Shown here: positions 52,749-61,458 of the stretch, one piece after another | How positions within the stretch are numbered: position 1 is the first letter of the stretch | Layout of the letters: each line of letters opens with the position of its first letter | Assembly: GCA_965603205.1 (NCBI GenBank) | Contig: CBFDCC010000001.1 | Location: 62,001-126,000, forward strand | Source: Temperatibacter sp965603205 | GTDB lineage: Bacteria; Pseudomonadota; Alphaproteobacteria; Sphingomonadales; Kordiimonadaceae | Reading direction: 5' to 3' | Length of the DNA stretch: 64,000 nt | Translations under genes and position numbers: made by a program | Notes under the pieces: model-generated | What the model saw: the letters and a program-made list of their open reading frames with translations, nothing else | Told to the model about the DNA's origin: nothing | Databases searched by the model: none

Positions 52749-55700
52749 TTATAGTTTGAGCTTAAATTCTTCTACTTTTTCTTTTGCCGCCTGTACAGCG
52801 TCTTCTTTTACTGGGCCGTACCCGCGCATTGTCATTGGTGCTTCCAGAATGTCTTTCCATAGTGCGGCATTGCCTGTTGTGAGCCTCTTGCTGCAATCGT
52901 TAAGGAGTTCACTATACCAAACTATAAGCGCGCGTTCCATTTTTCGCTCAGCCGTGTAGCCAAATATATCCAACCTAGACCCGCGCAGCCCTTTCATCTT
53001 AGTGAGTATCTTAAAGGCGCTGCCAACCCAAGGCCCAAATGATCGTTTACGAGGGCGACCGCGCGCATCAAGACCGCGTGAGAGCATTGGCGGTGCTAAA
53101 TGATAATTAACCGTAAAGCCATCCTCAAATTCTTGCTTGAGTTTGTCATTAAAGCCCATTTGACTATGCAGGCGCGCAACTTCATATTCGTCTTTATAGG
53201 CCATGAGTTTAAAGAGGCTTTTTGCCGCGGTTATTGAGATTTCTTGGTTGTCCGCTTTGGTGTTGCCCGCCTTGGTGCTATCTGCTTTGATAATGGTATT
53301 CATCATCTGACGGTATCTATCGGCGTAGGCGGCATTTTGATAACCTGTAAGGAAATCAGCGCGGGTGTTGATGATCTCATCAATGGTTTGCTCACTCACG
53401 GTTGGCGGTGACATCGCCTTGCTCACCGCGTCGATATTGCCTGCGGCAATACGACCAATTGCAAAGGCCTTGTTGTTTTTATCTATAGCCACGCCGTTCA
53501 ACGTAATAGCGCGGGTGAGTGCGGCAAGAGACACAGGCACTAAGCCTTTTTGCCAAGCGTATCCGAGTAGAATAATATTAGCGAAGACCGTATCACCCAG
53601 TAGTTTTTCTGCGACCCTATTTGCGTCAAAGGCGTCAATATTATCTGCCCCAACAGCGTTTGAAATAGCGGCTAACCGCTCGTCAGGGCGCAGGCTTGCA
53701 TCGCGGTGGCGCACAATGTCACCCGTTGGCATTTCAGCCATATTCATCACTGTTTTTGTACCCATGTGATAACAAGCAGAAGCTTTAGGCGATGAGGAGA
53801 CGACAAAATCACCGCCGATAAGCGCGTCAGCCGCACTATTATCGATGCGGACTTGGTTAATGTCATCAGGATGTTGGGCTAAGCGAATAAAACTTAAAAC
53901 AGGGCCAAATTTTTGGGCAAATCCAGTAAAATCAAGAACGCTCGACCCTTTTCCTTCAATATGCGCAGCCATGGTGATGAGTGCGCCAACGGTTACAACG
54001 CCAGTGCCACCCACGCCCGTTACGAGCACATCATACGGCTTGTCCAGCGTTGAGTATTTAGGCGCTTTTAAGCCACTGACTAAAAGATCAACATCAAGAT
54101 CGACACCATCTTTTTTGCGGCGCACAGCATTTTCGACGGTCACAAAACTTGGGCAAAATCCATCAAGGCAGGAGAAATCTTTATTGCAATTAGACAGGTT
54201 AATACGGCGCTTGTTACCAAATACCGTTTTAACAGGCTCGACGCTCAAACAGTTTGATGCGACAGAGCAATCGCCGCAGCCTTCGCATACCAGTTCGTTA
54301 ATAACGGCAAAGCGTTTTGGGTCGTCCATGGTGCCGCGTTTACGGCGACGGCGTTTTTCGGTTGCACAGGCTTGCTCATAAATCAGCACCGATGTGCCTT
54401 TGATCTCGCGCAGCTCTTTTTGTACAGCATCCAGTTCACGGCGGTGATGCAGGGTTACGCCTTTGGGAAATACAGTTAGATCGAACTTGTCGGGCATATC
54501 TGAGACAAGGGCTATGCGTTCAACACCCTCTGCTCTGGCAGATAGCGCAATGGACTCAACACTAACGGGCCCATCAACGGGTTGGCCACCTGTCATAGCA
54601 ACAGCATCGTTATACAGTATTTTGTAGGTGATATTGGCTTTAGCGGCGATTGATTGTCTAATAGCCATGGAGCCTGAGTGGTACCACGTGCCTTCGCCTA
54701 GATTTTGAAAGATATGCCCCATGCCCGTAAAGCGTGATGACGCCGCCCAGTTAACACCTTCGCCGCCCATTTGAATGAGCGAGCTGGTGTCGCGGTCCAT
54801 CCAACTGGCCATGAAATGACAGCCAATACCTGCTAGTGCTTTTGAACCTTCTGGTACTTTGGTGGATGTATTATGCGGGCAGCCTGAGCAAAAATAGGGT
54901 GTGCGCGTCGCGCCTTCAACATGTATTGAACAAACAGGCGTTTCAAGTAAGGTATTTGCGCGATCAATAAATTTTTCATCTGGGAAAAACTGATCAAGCC
55001 GTTTTGCGACGACAGGCACGAGCATTAAGGGTGATAGCTCACCTGTCCATGTTAATTGCTCAAAGCCATTTTCGTCTTTTTTACCAACCATGCGCTCGGG
55101 CTTTTTGCCCGGATAATCATAAAAATGTTCTTTTAACTGGCTTTCAATGATGCCACGTTTTTCCTCAATAACAAGAATTTCGCGTTTCCCACAGACAAAT
55201 TCTAGGGCTGCATCGGGTGCAAGAGGCCATACCATGCCGACCTTGTAAATATCGATGCCCAAACGGCGACATTCATTCTCGCCCAGACCAAGTAAACGAA
55301 AAGCCTCCATCAAGTCGAGGTGGCCTTTACCCGTGGTCACGACGCCGTAGGTGGCGTCTTTTATTTGATAAATCTGCTTGTCAATCGGGTTAGCCTTAAC
55401 AAAGGCTTGCACCGCAGCCTCTTTGGCAACCATGCGGTCCTCAATTTGTGGTCCCGGCAGATCAGGCCAACGATAGTGAAGGCCGCCAAGGGGCATTTCA
55501 AATGCAGGCGTCTCGAATATTCGGTCCTGTTTCAGCAAAACAGAGGATGCGGATTCCACGGTTTCAGAAATAGCTTTAAAGCCGACCCACATGCCAGAGT
55601 ACCGCGATAGCGCATAGCCATATTCACCATATTCTAGATATTCGCCAACACTGGCAGGATTAAGAATAGGCATATACCATGACATAAAGGCGACATCGCT

Positions 55701-56180
55701 TTGGTGCGACATCGATGATGAGACACACCCATGATCGTCACCAGCGACAACAAGCACGCCGCCATGTTTAGACGAGCCATATCCATTACCGTGTTTAAGC
55801 GCGTCACCAGAGCGATCCACCCCTGGGCCTTTGCCGTACCACATGCTGAAAACGCCATCGACTGTCTTATCTGGATTGCTCTCAACTTGCTGGGTGCCCA
55901 GTACCGCTGTGGCGGCTAAATCTTCATTGACAGCAGGCAGGAAATCAACCTTTGCCGCGCTGGTGTGATCTTTTGCGCGCCAAAGCTCTAGATCAAGTGC
56001 GCCAAGAGGCGATCCTCGGTATCCCGATACAAAGCCTTGTGTATGCATGCCCTTGTCGCCGTCGCGTTTGGCTTGATCGAGCATGATGCGCACGAGCGCT
56101 TGCGTGCCGGTCATGAATATACGCCCCGACATTTTACTGTATCGGTCGTCTAGCTCATAGGATGCAATTTTACTATTCAT
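52749..56180 (-). CDS. Indolepyruvate ferredoxin oxidoreductase, fused subunits
   Basis: A 1143-residue fusion of the alpha (TPP) and gamma/beta parts of the aryl-pyruvate:ferredoxin oxidoreductases, which turn indolepyruvate or phenylpyruvate plus CoA into aryl-acetyl-CoA and CO2. The N-terminal part has 'FVSGYRGSPLGALDLELWRA', the TPP domain 'YFCSGCPHNTSTKVPEGS' near 430 and 'GGEGVNWAAS'. Two Cys clusters at ~627-675 ('CEGCGDCSVASNC', 'CNKDFSCLDGFC') suit a [4Fe-4S] ferredoxin-type region. The C-terminal part has 'VTGVGGTGVVTVGALI'. It faces an Lrp/AsnC regulator and follows on to tyrB. Confidence 0.93.
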   Translation of the reverse strand: MNSKIASYELDDRYSKMSGRIFMTGTQALVRIMLDQAKRDGDKGMHTQGFVSGYRGSPLGALDLELWRAKDHTSAAKVDFLPAVNEDLAATAVLGTQQVESNPDKTVDGVFSMWYGKGPGVDRSGDALKHGNGYGSSKHGGVLVVAGDDHGCVSSSMSHQSDVAFMSWYMPILNPASVGEYLEYGEYGYALSRYSGMWVGFKAISETVESASSVLLKQDRIFETPAFEMPLGGLHYRWPDLPGPQIEDRMVAKEAAVQAFVKANPIDKQIYQIKDATYGVVTTGKGHLDLMEAFRLLGLGENECRRLGIDIYKVGMVWPLAPDAALEFVCGKREILVIEEKRGIIESQLKEHFYDYPGKKPERMVGKKDENGFEQLTWTGELSPLMLVPVVAKRLDQFFPDEKFIDRANTLLETPVCSIHVEGATRTPYFCSGCPHNTSTKVPEGSKALAGIGCHFMASWMDRDTSSLIQMGGEGVNWAASSRFTGMGHIFQNLGEGTWYHSGSMAIRQSIAAKANITYKILYNDAVAMTGGQPVDGPVSVESIALSARAEGVERIALVSDMPDKFDLTVFPKGVTLHHRRELDAVQKELREIKGTSVLIYEQACATEKRRRRKRGTMDDPKRFAVINELVCEGCGDCSVASNCLSVEPVKTVFGNKRRINLSNCNKDFSCLDGFCPSFVTVENAVRRKKDGVDLDVDLLVSGLKAPKYSTLDKPYDVLVTGVGGTGVVTVGALITMAAHIEGKGSSVLDFTGFAQKFGPVLSFIRLAQHPDDINQVRIDNSAADALIGGDFVVSSSPKASACYHMGTKTVMNMAEMPTGDIVRHRDASLRPDERLAAISNAVGADNIDAFDANRVAEKLLGDTVFANIILLGYAWQKGLVPVSLAALTRAITLNGVAIDKNNKAFAIGRIAAGNIDAVSKAMSPPTVSEQTIDEIINTRADFLTGYQNAAYADRYRQMMNTIIKADSTKAGNTKADNQEISITAAKSLFKLMAYKDEYEVARLHSQMGFNDKLKQEFEDGFTVNYHLAPPMLSRGLDARGRPRKRSFGPWVGSAFKILTKMKGLRGSRLDIFGYTAERKMERALIVWYSELLNDCSKRLTTGNAALWKDILEAPMTMRGYGPVKEDAVQAAKEKVEEFKLKL

Positions 56181-56265
56181 GGCCCTTGGTCCCCTTTTTC
56201 AAAGTCTATATTCTAGTGCAGAAGGGCCGAAAGAACTTGTCTATTTATCGACTATAGGGCATATA

Positions 56266-56284
56266 ATTGGTAGAAATTACCAAT
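56266..56284. promoter_or_regulatory. Inverted repeat between iorAB and the Lrp gene (candidate operator)
   Basis: ATTGGTA (56266-56272), GAAAT spacer, TACCAAT (56278-56284): a perfect 7-base dyad in the gap between the divergent starts (56180 and 56329). A TATAAT string overlaps its right edge at 56286-56291. An Lrp/AsnC-type site is inferred. Confidence 0.5.
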
Positions 56285-56328
56285 ATATAATGAAAAATTG
56301 GAAACTTATAATAGATGGAGCCAGTAAA

Positions 56329-56787
56329 ATGGAATTAAGCGAACAGGATCGCGCTCTCTTAAAACTGCTACAACAGGACAGCCATATATCAAATCAAGAA
56401 TTGGCAAAAGAGACAGCTATGTCTACGTCTGTGTGCTGGCGCAGGGTGCGCGCGCTAGAGGAATCTGGGGTTATTAAGCGTTATACAGCCCTTGTTGATG
56501 CGAGCAAGGCGGGCTTGTCATTTCATGCGGTTATTCACTTACATCTTACAGAACATAGCGCTGATAACCTCAGCAACTTTATCACCGCCGTAGAAGGTCG
56601 CGCCGAGGTTTTAGACTGTTTTGCCACAACGGGGGATAGTGATTATTATCTGCGTGTCAGATGTAAGGACTTAAATGCATATAATGCCTTTTTGGATGAT
56701 TTTATTTTTAAATTACCAAGTATTGCTAATGTACGCACAAATCTTATCCTCAAAGAGATCAAGCATGAGACGGTGCTGAATATTTAA
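56329..56787 (+). CDS. Lrp/AsnC family transcription regulator
   Basis: A 152-residue regulator with an N-terminal HTH ('LSEQDRALLKLLQQDSHISN', 'SVCWRRVRALEESGVIKRYT') and a C-terminal RAM domain ('FHAVIHLHLTEHSADNL', 'VLDCFATTGDSDYYLRV'). Such proteins sense amino acids. ATG 56329, with GGAG upstream, removes a 50-codon in-frame leader that would overlap the ior start. Divergent orientation makes it the likely regulator of the aromatic amino acid degradation genes. Confidence 0.92.
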   Translation: MELSEQDRALLKLLQQDSHISNQELAKETAMSTSVCWRRVRALEESGVIKRYTALVDASKAGLSFHAVIHLHLTEHSADNLSNFITAVEGRAEVLDCFATTGDSDYYLRVRCKDLNAYNAFLDDFIFKLPSIANVRTNLILKEIKHETVLNI

Positions 56788-56847
56788 CGGTATTGGCAAA
56801 GAAATCTGCGTTAATAGGCAATGTGAACTCTTTATATAAATTTTAGT

Positions 56848-56878
56848 TTGACCTTAAACCTTACTATAAGGTGTAAAG
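56848..56878 (+). promoter_or_regulatory. MerR-type promoter of the metal regulator operon
   Basis: -35 TTGACC (56848-56853), a 19-base spacer and -10 GTAAAG (56873-56878). ACCTT (56851) and AAGGT (56868) flank 12 bases, and the inner ACCTTA-CTA-TAAGGT (56858-56872) is a perfect dyad. The elongated spacer with a dyad is the mark of MerR-activated promoters. Confidence 0.75.
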
Positions 56879-56931
56879 TTATCAGCGACTCAGAACACTG
56901 TGTATACTGAGGCAGTGAGGAGCTGATAACC

Positions 56932-57342
56932 ATGTCGTACCTAACAATAGGAAAATTAGCCAAGAAAGCGGGCGTCGCAACGGAAACTATCCGTTACTAT
57001 GAACGATCTAACCTGCTGCCCCAGCCCGACCGTTTGGAATCTGGCTATAGAGTTTATGACACTGAAACGGTGAAACGCATTTGCTTTATCAAAGAAGCAA
57101 AAGATCTTGGGTTTACACTTGCTGAAATTAAAGACCTGCTGGATCTAACGGACCAAGAAACGGCCGATTGTGCGTCTGTTAATAGGAAGGCGCAAGAAAA
57201 GCTGAAGGAAGTTGATCAAAAAATTAAGGCCCTGAAGGTCATGCAAAAAGGCCTCAAGGTCTTAGCCACACGGTGCCCTGCTGATGAGCAACCGCTGAGT
57301 GAATGCTCTATTATAAATCATCTTTACGGTAGGGAGGAATAG
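56932..57342 (+). CDS. MerR-family metal-responsive regulator
   Basis: A 136-residue protein: N-terminal winged HTH ('YLTIGKLAKKAGVATETIRY', 'LPQPDRLESGYRVYD'), a long dimerisation helix (~78-112) and a metal loop. Cysteines at 80, 115 and 125 match in order the MerR Hg(II) triad (C82, C117, C126), with one extra residue in the loop. The Cys at position 80 is where monovalent-ion sensors such as CueR carry Ser, so a divalent-ion sensor is suggested. GAGGAGCTG precedes the ATG. The permease starts four bases after its stop. Confidence 0.9.
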   Translation: MSYLTIGKLAKKAGVATETIRYYERSNLLPQPDRLESGYRVYDTETVKRICFIKEAKDLGFTLAEIKDLLDLTDQETADCASVNRKAQEKLKEVDQKIKALKVMQKGLKVLATRCPADEQPLSECSIINHLYGREE

Positions 57343-57345
57343 GTA

Positions 57346-58416
57346 ATGCATTCTCATGCCCCGCATAATCAAACACCCAGTTGTCATGCCCAGAAAAAAG
57401 GCAGACCAGATTTTTTGCTATGGGGGTCAATAGTATCTGTGGTGACGCTATATTTAATGTTTTGGCAGTTTAGTTCGATACTAAATTCTACGCCTTGGCT
57501 TTATGTCTTGTCACAGACAGTCCTCACTTTAATGAATACCATATGGTGGGGTATCACGTTAGGCATCGTTATGGTTGCTATCCTTGCTAAAATACCCCGT
57601 GAATTCATCGTCTCAATATTGGGAAATGGCGGCGGTGTATCAGGGATTATCCGTGCCACACTTGGTGGTGTTCTTTTAGATCTTTGTAGCCACGGCATTT
57701 TGATGGTTGGCGCAAAGCTATATGAACGGGGTGCCACTGCGGGTCAGATGGTGGCTTTTTTAGTCGCTAGCCCTTGGAATAGTTTTTCTTTGACCTTAGT
57801 GCTTGTTAGCTTGATTGGCCTTAAGTGGACTTTAGCTTTTATCGGTTTTTCTTTGGTTATCGCAATTATAGCCGGCATTCTTTTTGATATGTTTGTTGCT
57901 AGGGGTGTGCTGCCTGCAAACCCTAATAAGGTTGAACTGCCAGAGGGTTTTGCTTTCTGGCCGAACGCTAGGTCTGGGCTAAGGGCTGTAAAATTTGATA
58001 AAGCGTATTTTAAAGACTTGGTCGCAGAAGGTGTATCTGGCTCAAAACCAGTATTGCGTTGGATATTATTTGGTGTAGTGCTCGCGGGGCTAGTGCGGGC
58101 CTTTTTGGACACTGATAGTTTCCAAACATGGTTTGGCCCCAGTATCGCAGGGCTGGGCTTTACCGTGCTTGTCGCGACAGTAATGGAAGTGTGTAGTGAA
58201 GGCAGCACGCCAATTGCAGCAGACTTGTTAACCCGTGCAGGCGCGCCAGGAAATAGCTTTGCTTTTTTGATGACAGGTGTTGCAACAGATTATACTGAGA
58301 TCATGGTTTTAAAAGAAACTGCAAAATCTTGGAAGTTTGCACTCTTTTTGCCTCTTGTGACGCTGCCGCAAGTTTTAGCAATTGCTTGGATAATGAATGT
58401 ATCAGCAGGAAGCTAG
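57346..58416 (+). CDS. DUF318/ArsP_1-type permease
   Basis: A 356-residue membrane protein with about eight spans in two homologous halves, each with a CSxG signature: 'LLDLCSHGILMVGAKLYERG' (~105-124) and 'VMEVCSEGSTPIAADLLTRA' (~282-301). The related SO_0444 and ArsP proteins export metals or organoarsenicals. The N-terminus is His/Cys-containing (MHSHAPHNQTPSCHAQ), which may bind metal. It shares an operon with the MerR regulator. The exact metal is not known. GTG/ATG ambiguity is absent: ATG follows GGGAGG. Confidence 0.82.
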   Translation: MHSHAPHNQTPSCHAQKKGRPDFLLWGSIVSVVTLYLMFWQFSSILNSTPWLYVLSQTVLTLMNTIWWGITLGIVMVAILAKIPREFIVSILGNGGGVSGIIRATLGGVLLDLCSHGILMVGAKLYERGATAGQMVAFLVASPWNSFSLTLVLVSLIGLKWTLAFIGFSLVIAIIAGILFDMFVARGVLPANPNKVELPEGFAFWPNARSGLRAVKFDKAYFKDLVAEGVSGSKPVLRWILFGVVLAGLVRAFLDTDSFQTWFGPSIAGLGFTVLVATVMEVCSEGSTPIAADLLTRAGAPGNSFAFLMTGVATDYTEIMVLKETAKSWKFALFLPLVTLPQVLAIAWIMNVSAGS

Positions 58417-58471
58417 GTCAAGGCTTATCACGATGGCTTTTTACATGGATAGCACATCACAATAAAATGAC

Positions 58472-58502
58472 TTGACCTTAATGTGGGGTCAAAGGTTATA
58501 AG
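58472..58502 (+). promoter_or_regulatory. Second MerR-type promoter, before the Cus block
   Basis: -35 TTGACC (58472-58477), 19-base spacer, -10 TATAAG (58497-58502). ACCTT (58475-58479) and AAGGT (58492-58496) again flank 12 bases, as at 56851-56872; the first ten bases TTGACCTTAA are the same at both sites. It probably responds to the same regulator. Confidence 0.7.
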
Positions 58503-58508
58503 GGTGTC

Positions 58509-58886
58509 ATGGTAAAACAAGGTGACATAATAAAACACGTGATTGGGACAGTTATTCTGTGCCTGTCTTTGCTTATGTTCACCATGCCTTCTACGGCCGC
58601 GTCTAGCATGACGGAGATGTCTGCAATGCAGCATCAAATGCAAATGGATGATGCGGCAAGTGACCATTGCACTGAAATGCAGTCTAGTGCAGATTCTGTG
58701 AAAACCGACGATGAATGCTGTGAAGATGGCACGTGTCAATGTATCCACCCAGCCTCTAGTGTTGCGACTACTCTAATCAGTCCAGCACGTATGCCAGATC
58801 ATTCCCGCCTTGCTGCGGGGGGTGTAGCTATTATTTCTATGGTAGACCAATTTTTTCCATCAATTAATCAGCCTCCGATAATCTAA
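58509..58886 (+). CDS. Small secreted Met/His/Cys-rich protein
   Basis: A 125-residue protein with a hydrophobic export signal (~9-30, VIGTVILCLSLLMFTMPSTA), then 'MTEMSAMQHQMQMDDAASDH' and 'DDECCEDGTCQCIH'. The Met/His run and the Cys cluster are what soft-metal-binding proteins show. I do not recognise a named family. The start ATG is only six bases from the MerR-type -10, so its mRNA would be nearly leaderless unless a transcript starts upstream. It precedes cusC by 65 bases. Periplasmic metal binding is inferred. Confidence 0.68.
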   Translation: MVKQGDIIKHVIGTVILCLSLLMFTMPSTAASSMTEMSAMQHQMQMDDAASDHCTEMQSSADSVKTDDECCEDGTCQCIHPASSVATTLISPARMPDHSRLAAGGVAIISMVDQFFPSINQPPII

Positions 58887-58951
58887 CTCTGATCCTTCGA
58901 CGTGGCGGCGCAATCTGTGCGCCTGTTTTATCCAAAAATCAGAGTATCATC

Positions 58952-60211
58952 ATGATTATTTTACGTACCCTTATAGGGGCAGTGGCTCTAGTGTCATTTT
59001 TTAGCAACCCTTCGCTTGCAAGCGAGGACACCCTCTCGATTAGTCAGGCAGTATCTATTGCCATACGCCTAGAAGACCCAAGTGTGAGCGCTTATTCAGC
59101 ACGTGCAGCCAGTGAAGATGACCTTGGGGTATCCATGGGGCAGTTGCCCGACCCTAAGGTCAAATTTGGTATAGCCAACATCGCTACAGATAGCTTTAAA
59201 TTCAATCAAGAGGCTATGACACAAATGCAGCTTGGCGCGCATCAAAGCTTTCCTTCAGTAAAGAAACGCAGCTTTATGCGCGCGCGCGGCAAAGCAAAAG
59301 GCAGTGCTTATCGCCAGATGGCTGCGGCACGCACGCTCGCCATTACATTAGAGGTGCGCAAGCTTTGGTTACGTATCTATATGCTTGAAGCTTCACAGCG
59401 CTTTATCAAAACAAAAAAAGGTAAAATGGCGGAGATGATAGAGACGCTAGAAAATAAATTTGGTAGCGGATATTCCACTGCTCAGACCTCTGTGCAAAAA
59501 CTATTGACGATGGAGACAGAGCTGGCACTTCTTGACGATAAAATTGAAGAGACAGAGCAGCGCATTGTTAAAACACGCGTCTTCTTAAGCCGATATATTG
59601 GTGAAGAAAATGCGGCAAAGCTATTAACCAAGGCCGTAAATTTGGCGGTGCCAAAGCCTGAAAATATTCTTGAAGAAACACTTAATTTTCATCCTTTAGT
59701 GATCAAAGAAGAAGCCTTAGTTACGGCCGCAGATAAGAGTGTGGCTATTGCTAAAGAAAATTACAAACCTAACTGGGGGCTTGATGTTGGATATGGCCTG
59801 CGTGGCGGTGGGCGCTCGGACATGGCGACGGCAATGGTGACGTTTGATGTGCCTTTGTTCACAGGTAAACGCCAAGACAAGCGCCTTTCTGCCGCTAAAA
59901 ACACCAAACAGTCAGCGCTTCTGACAAAACGCGTAGCCAGTTTGAATCTGTTACGTGATATGCGCGCCAGCTTTTCCGTATGGACACGTACGTCAGCTAG
60001 GATCGATCTATATAATAAGGTTTTACTTGAACGCGCCAAGGCCGCTTCGCGGGCTACCGAAGTAGCTTACGCCGCGAATAACACGGATTTTGCCGAGATT
60101 ATACGCACGCATATTAGCGAATTAAATGCTCACATCAATTTAGAAAAAATCAAGTTTGAACGCGCAGCAGCGCAAGCAGAACTTCTGTATTTCGAAGGAG
60201 TAGGCCAATGA
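58952..60211 (+). CDS. TolC-family outer-membrane channel (CusC-like)
   Basis: A 419-residue exported protein, signal peptide ~1-23 (ends SLASE), with the two long coiled-coil repeats of the TolC fold: 'ISQAVSIAIRLEDPSVSAYS' starting repeat one and 'ENILEETLNFHPLVIKEEAL' repeat two. No lipobox is seen, unlike E. coli CusC. Its stop overlaps the adaptor start by four bases (ATGA). It is the outer-membrane conduit of the metal RND system. Confidence 0.85.
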   Translation: MIILRTLIGAVALVSFFSNPSLASEDTLSISQAVSIAIRLEDPSVSAYSARAASEDDLGVSMGQLPDPKVKFGIANIATDSFKFNQEAMTQMQLGAHQSFPSVKKRSFMRARGKAKGSAYRQMAAARTLAITLEVRKLWLRIYMLEASQRFIKTKKGKMAEMIETLENKFGSGYSTAQTSVQKLLTMETELALLDDKIEETEQRIVKTRVFLSRYIGEENAAKLLTKAVNLAVPKPENILEETLNFHPLVIKEEALVTAADKSVAIAKENYKPNWGLDVGYGLRGGGRSDMATAMVTFDVPLFTGKRQDKRLSAAKNTKQSALLTKRVASLNLLRDMRASFSVWTRTSARIDLYNKVLLERAKAASRATEVAYAANNTDFAEIIRTHISELNAHINLEKIKFERAAAQAELLYFEGVGQ

Positions 60212-61458
60212 GCCGTCAATCCATTATAACAGCAGTTATCAGTCTCACGGTTGGTTTGGGTATAGGGTATACAGTTTGGAGCACAGACAATAGTGCACCG
60301 ATAACAACCACTTCAACAGGACAAGAAATCGACTATTGGGCGGCACCTATGGACCCCAATTACCGTCGTGATAAACCCGGAAAGTCCCCAATGGGTATGG
60401 ATCTAATTCCTGTTTACAAGGGTGAACAAGGCGGGAAAAGCGATATAGGCTTTACTGTCAGTCCGAATGTTTTGGTGAGTCTTGGTGTTAAAACAACAGC
60501 CGTTAAATTTGAGCAATTCTCCCCAACTATTAAAGCTACGGGTCAAACCACCTATGATGAACGATTAGTCTCTCAGGTTCAAATCCGTAGTGATGGCTGG
60601 GTTGAGGCACTGCATGTGAAAGCATTAGGAGATAGCATCAAAAAAGGTGATCTGCTGTTTACATATTACTCTCCTGAAATCGCGAATGTGCTCAGTGAGT
60701 TTATGCAGATCAAAGCATCAGGTTCAAAACATCTGAAAAAAGTTGCGGCCTCACGGTTAGATTCATTCGGATTAGGGGGGCAAGCTATAGCCCACGCGAT
60801 GAAATCGAAAGACCCGCACAAGCCAATCTCGGTTTTTGCAAATCAAAATGGTTACGTCACAAAACTTGGCATTCGTGAAGGTAGTCGTATTTCAAAAAAT
60901 ACTTTAGCTTTTGAAATTACCGACACATCGAACATGTGGGTTGTTGCTGAGGTATTTGCCAGCAAAGCGAAAATCATCAATGTTGGCCAAAAGGTCATAT
61001 TGTCAAATGGTGAAACTTCGGTCGTTGATTATATCTACCCTGATGTTGATGCAAAGCTACAAAATGTACGTGTAAGATTAAACCTGTCCAACCCAATGGG
61101 GATGATCAAAGCGGGGGAATATGTCGCTTTAACAATAGAACCTAAAGGCCATAAGGCACTTTTGATACCTGATACCGCCGTTATTCGTTTGGGTGATAGC
61201 ACAAGAGTGATCTTAGCCCATGGCGACGGTAAATTCGAAGCTGCAGCAGTGACCCTAGGGGCATCTGACAAGGGTGAAACGGTTATTTTGCAAGGTTTAG
61301 CCGAAGGTGAAAAAATTGTCACAAGTGGACAATTTATGCTGGACAGTGAAAGCAGTTTCACAGGCGCCTCGCTTAGATTGATAGAAAAAGAGGCCACAAA
61401 AGAAACCACAGGTGAGGCGGAAGCCTTCACTGTGGATAATAAGATGGAGAATATGTAA
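60208..61458 (+). CDS. cusB: RND periplasmic adaptor (CusB-like)
   Basis: A 416-residue membrane fusion protein. After an N-terminal anchor (~5-24) comes a heavy-metal-binding segment 'YWAAPMDPNYRRDKPGKSPM...GMDLIP' (~46-70), with methionines like those of CusB. The barrel-sandwich and beta-barrel follow ('VSQVQIRSDGWVEALHVKA'-type strand near 128, 'VFANQNGYVTKLGIREGSRI'). It links CusC- and CusA-like partners. Stop and next start overlap as TAATG. Confidence 0.9.
   Translation: MSRQSIITAVISLTVGLGIGYTVWSTDNSAPITTTSTGQEIDYWAAPMDPNYRRDKPGKSPMGMDLIPVYKGEQGGKSDIGFTVSPNVLVSLGVKTTAVKFEQFSPTIKATGQTTYDERLVSQVQIRSDGWVEALHVKALGDSIKKGDLLFTYYSPEIANVLSEFMQIKASGSKHLKKVAASRLDSFGLGGQAIAHAMKSKDPHKPISVFANQNGYVTKLGIREGSRISKNTLAFEITDTSNMWVVAEVFASKAKIINVGQKVILSNGETSVVDYIYPDVDAKLQNVRVRLNLSNPMGMIKAGEYVALTIEPKGHKALLIPDTAVIRLGDSTRVILAHGDGKFEAAAVTLGASDKGETVILQGLAEGEKIVTSGQFMLDSESSFTGASLRLIEKEATKETTGEAEAFTVDNKMENM

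Noticed and set aside
58428..58748. 106-codon reverse ORF rich in His and Arg, opposite the Met-rich protein
   Set aside because: The His/Met-rich forward frame has an export signal and promoter; the reverse frame is its mirror.
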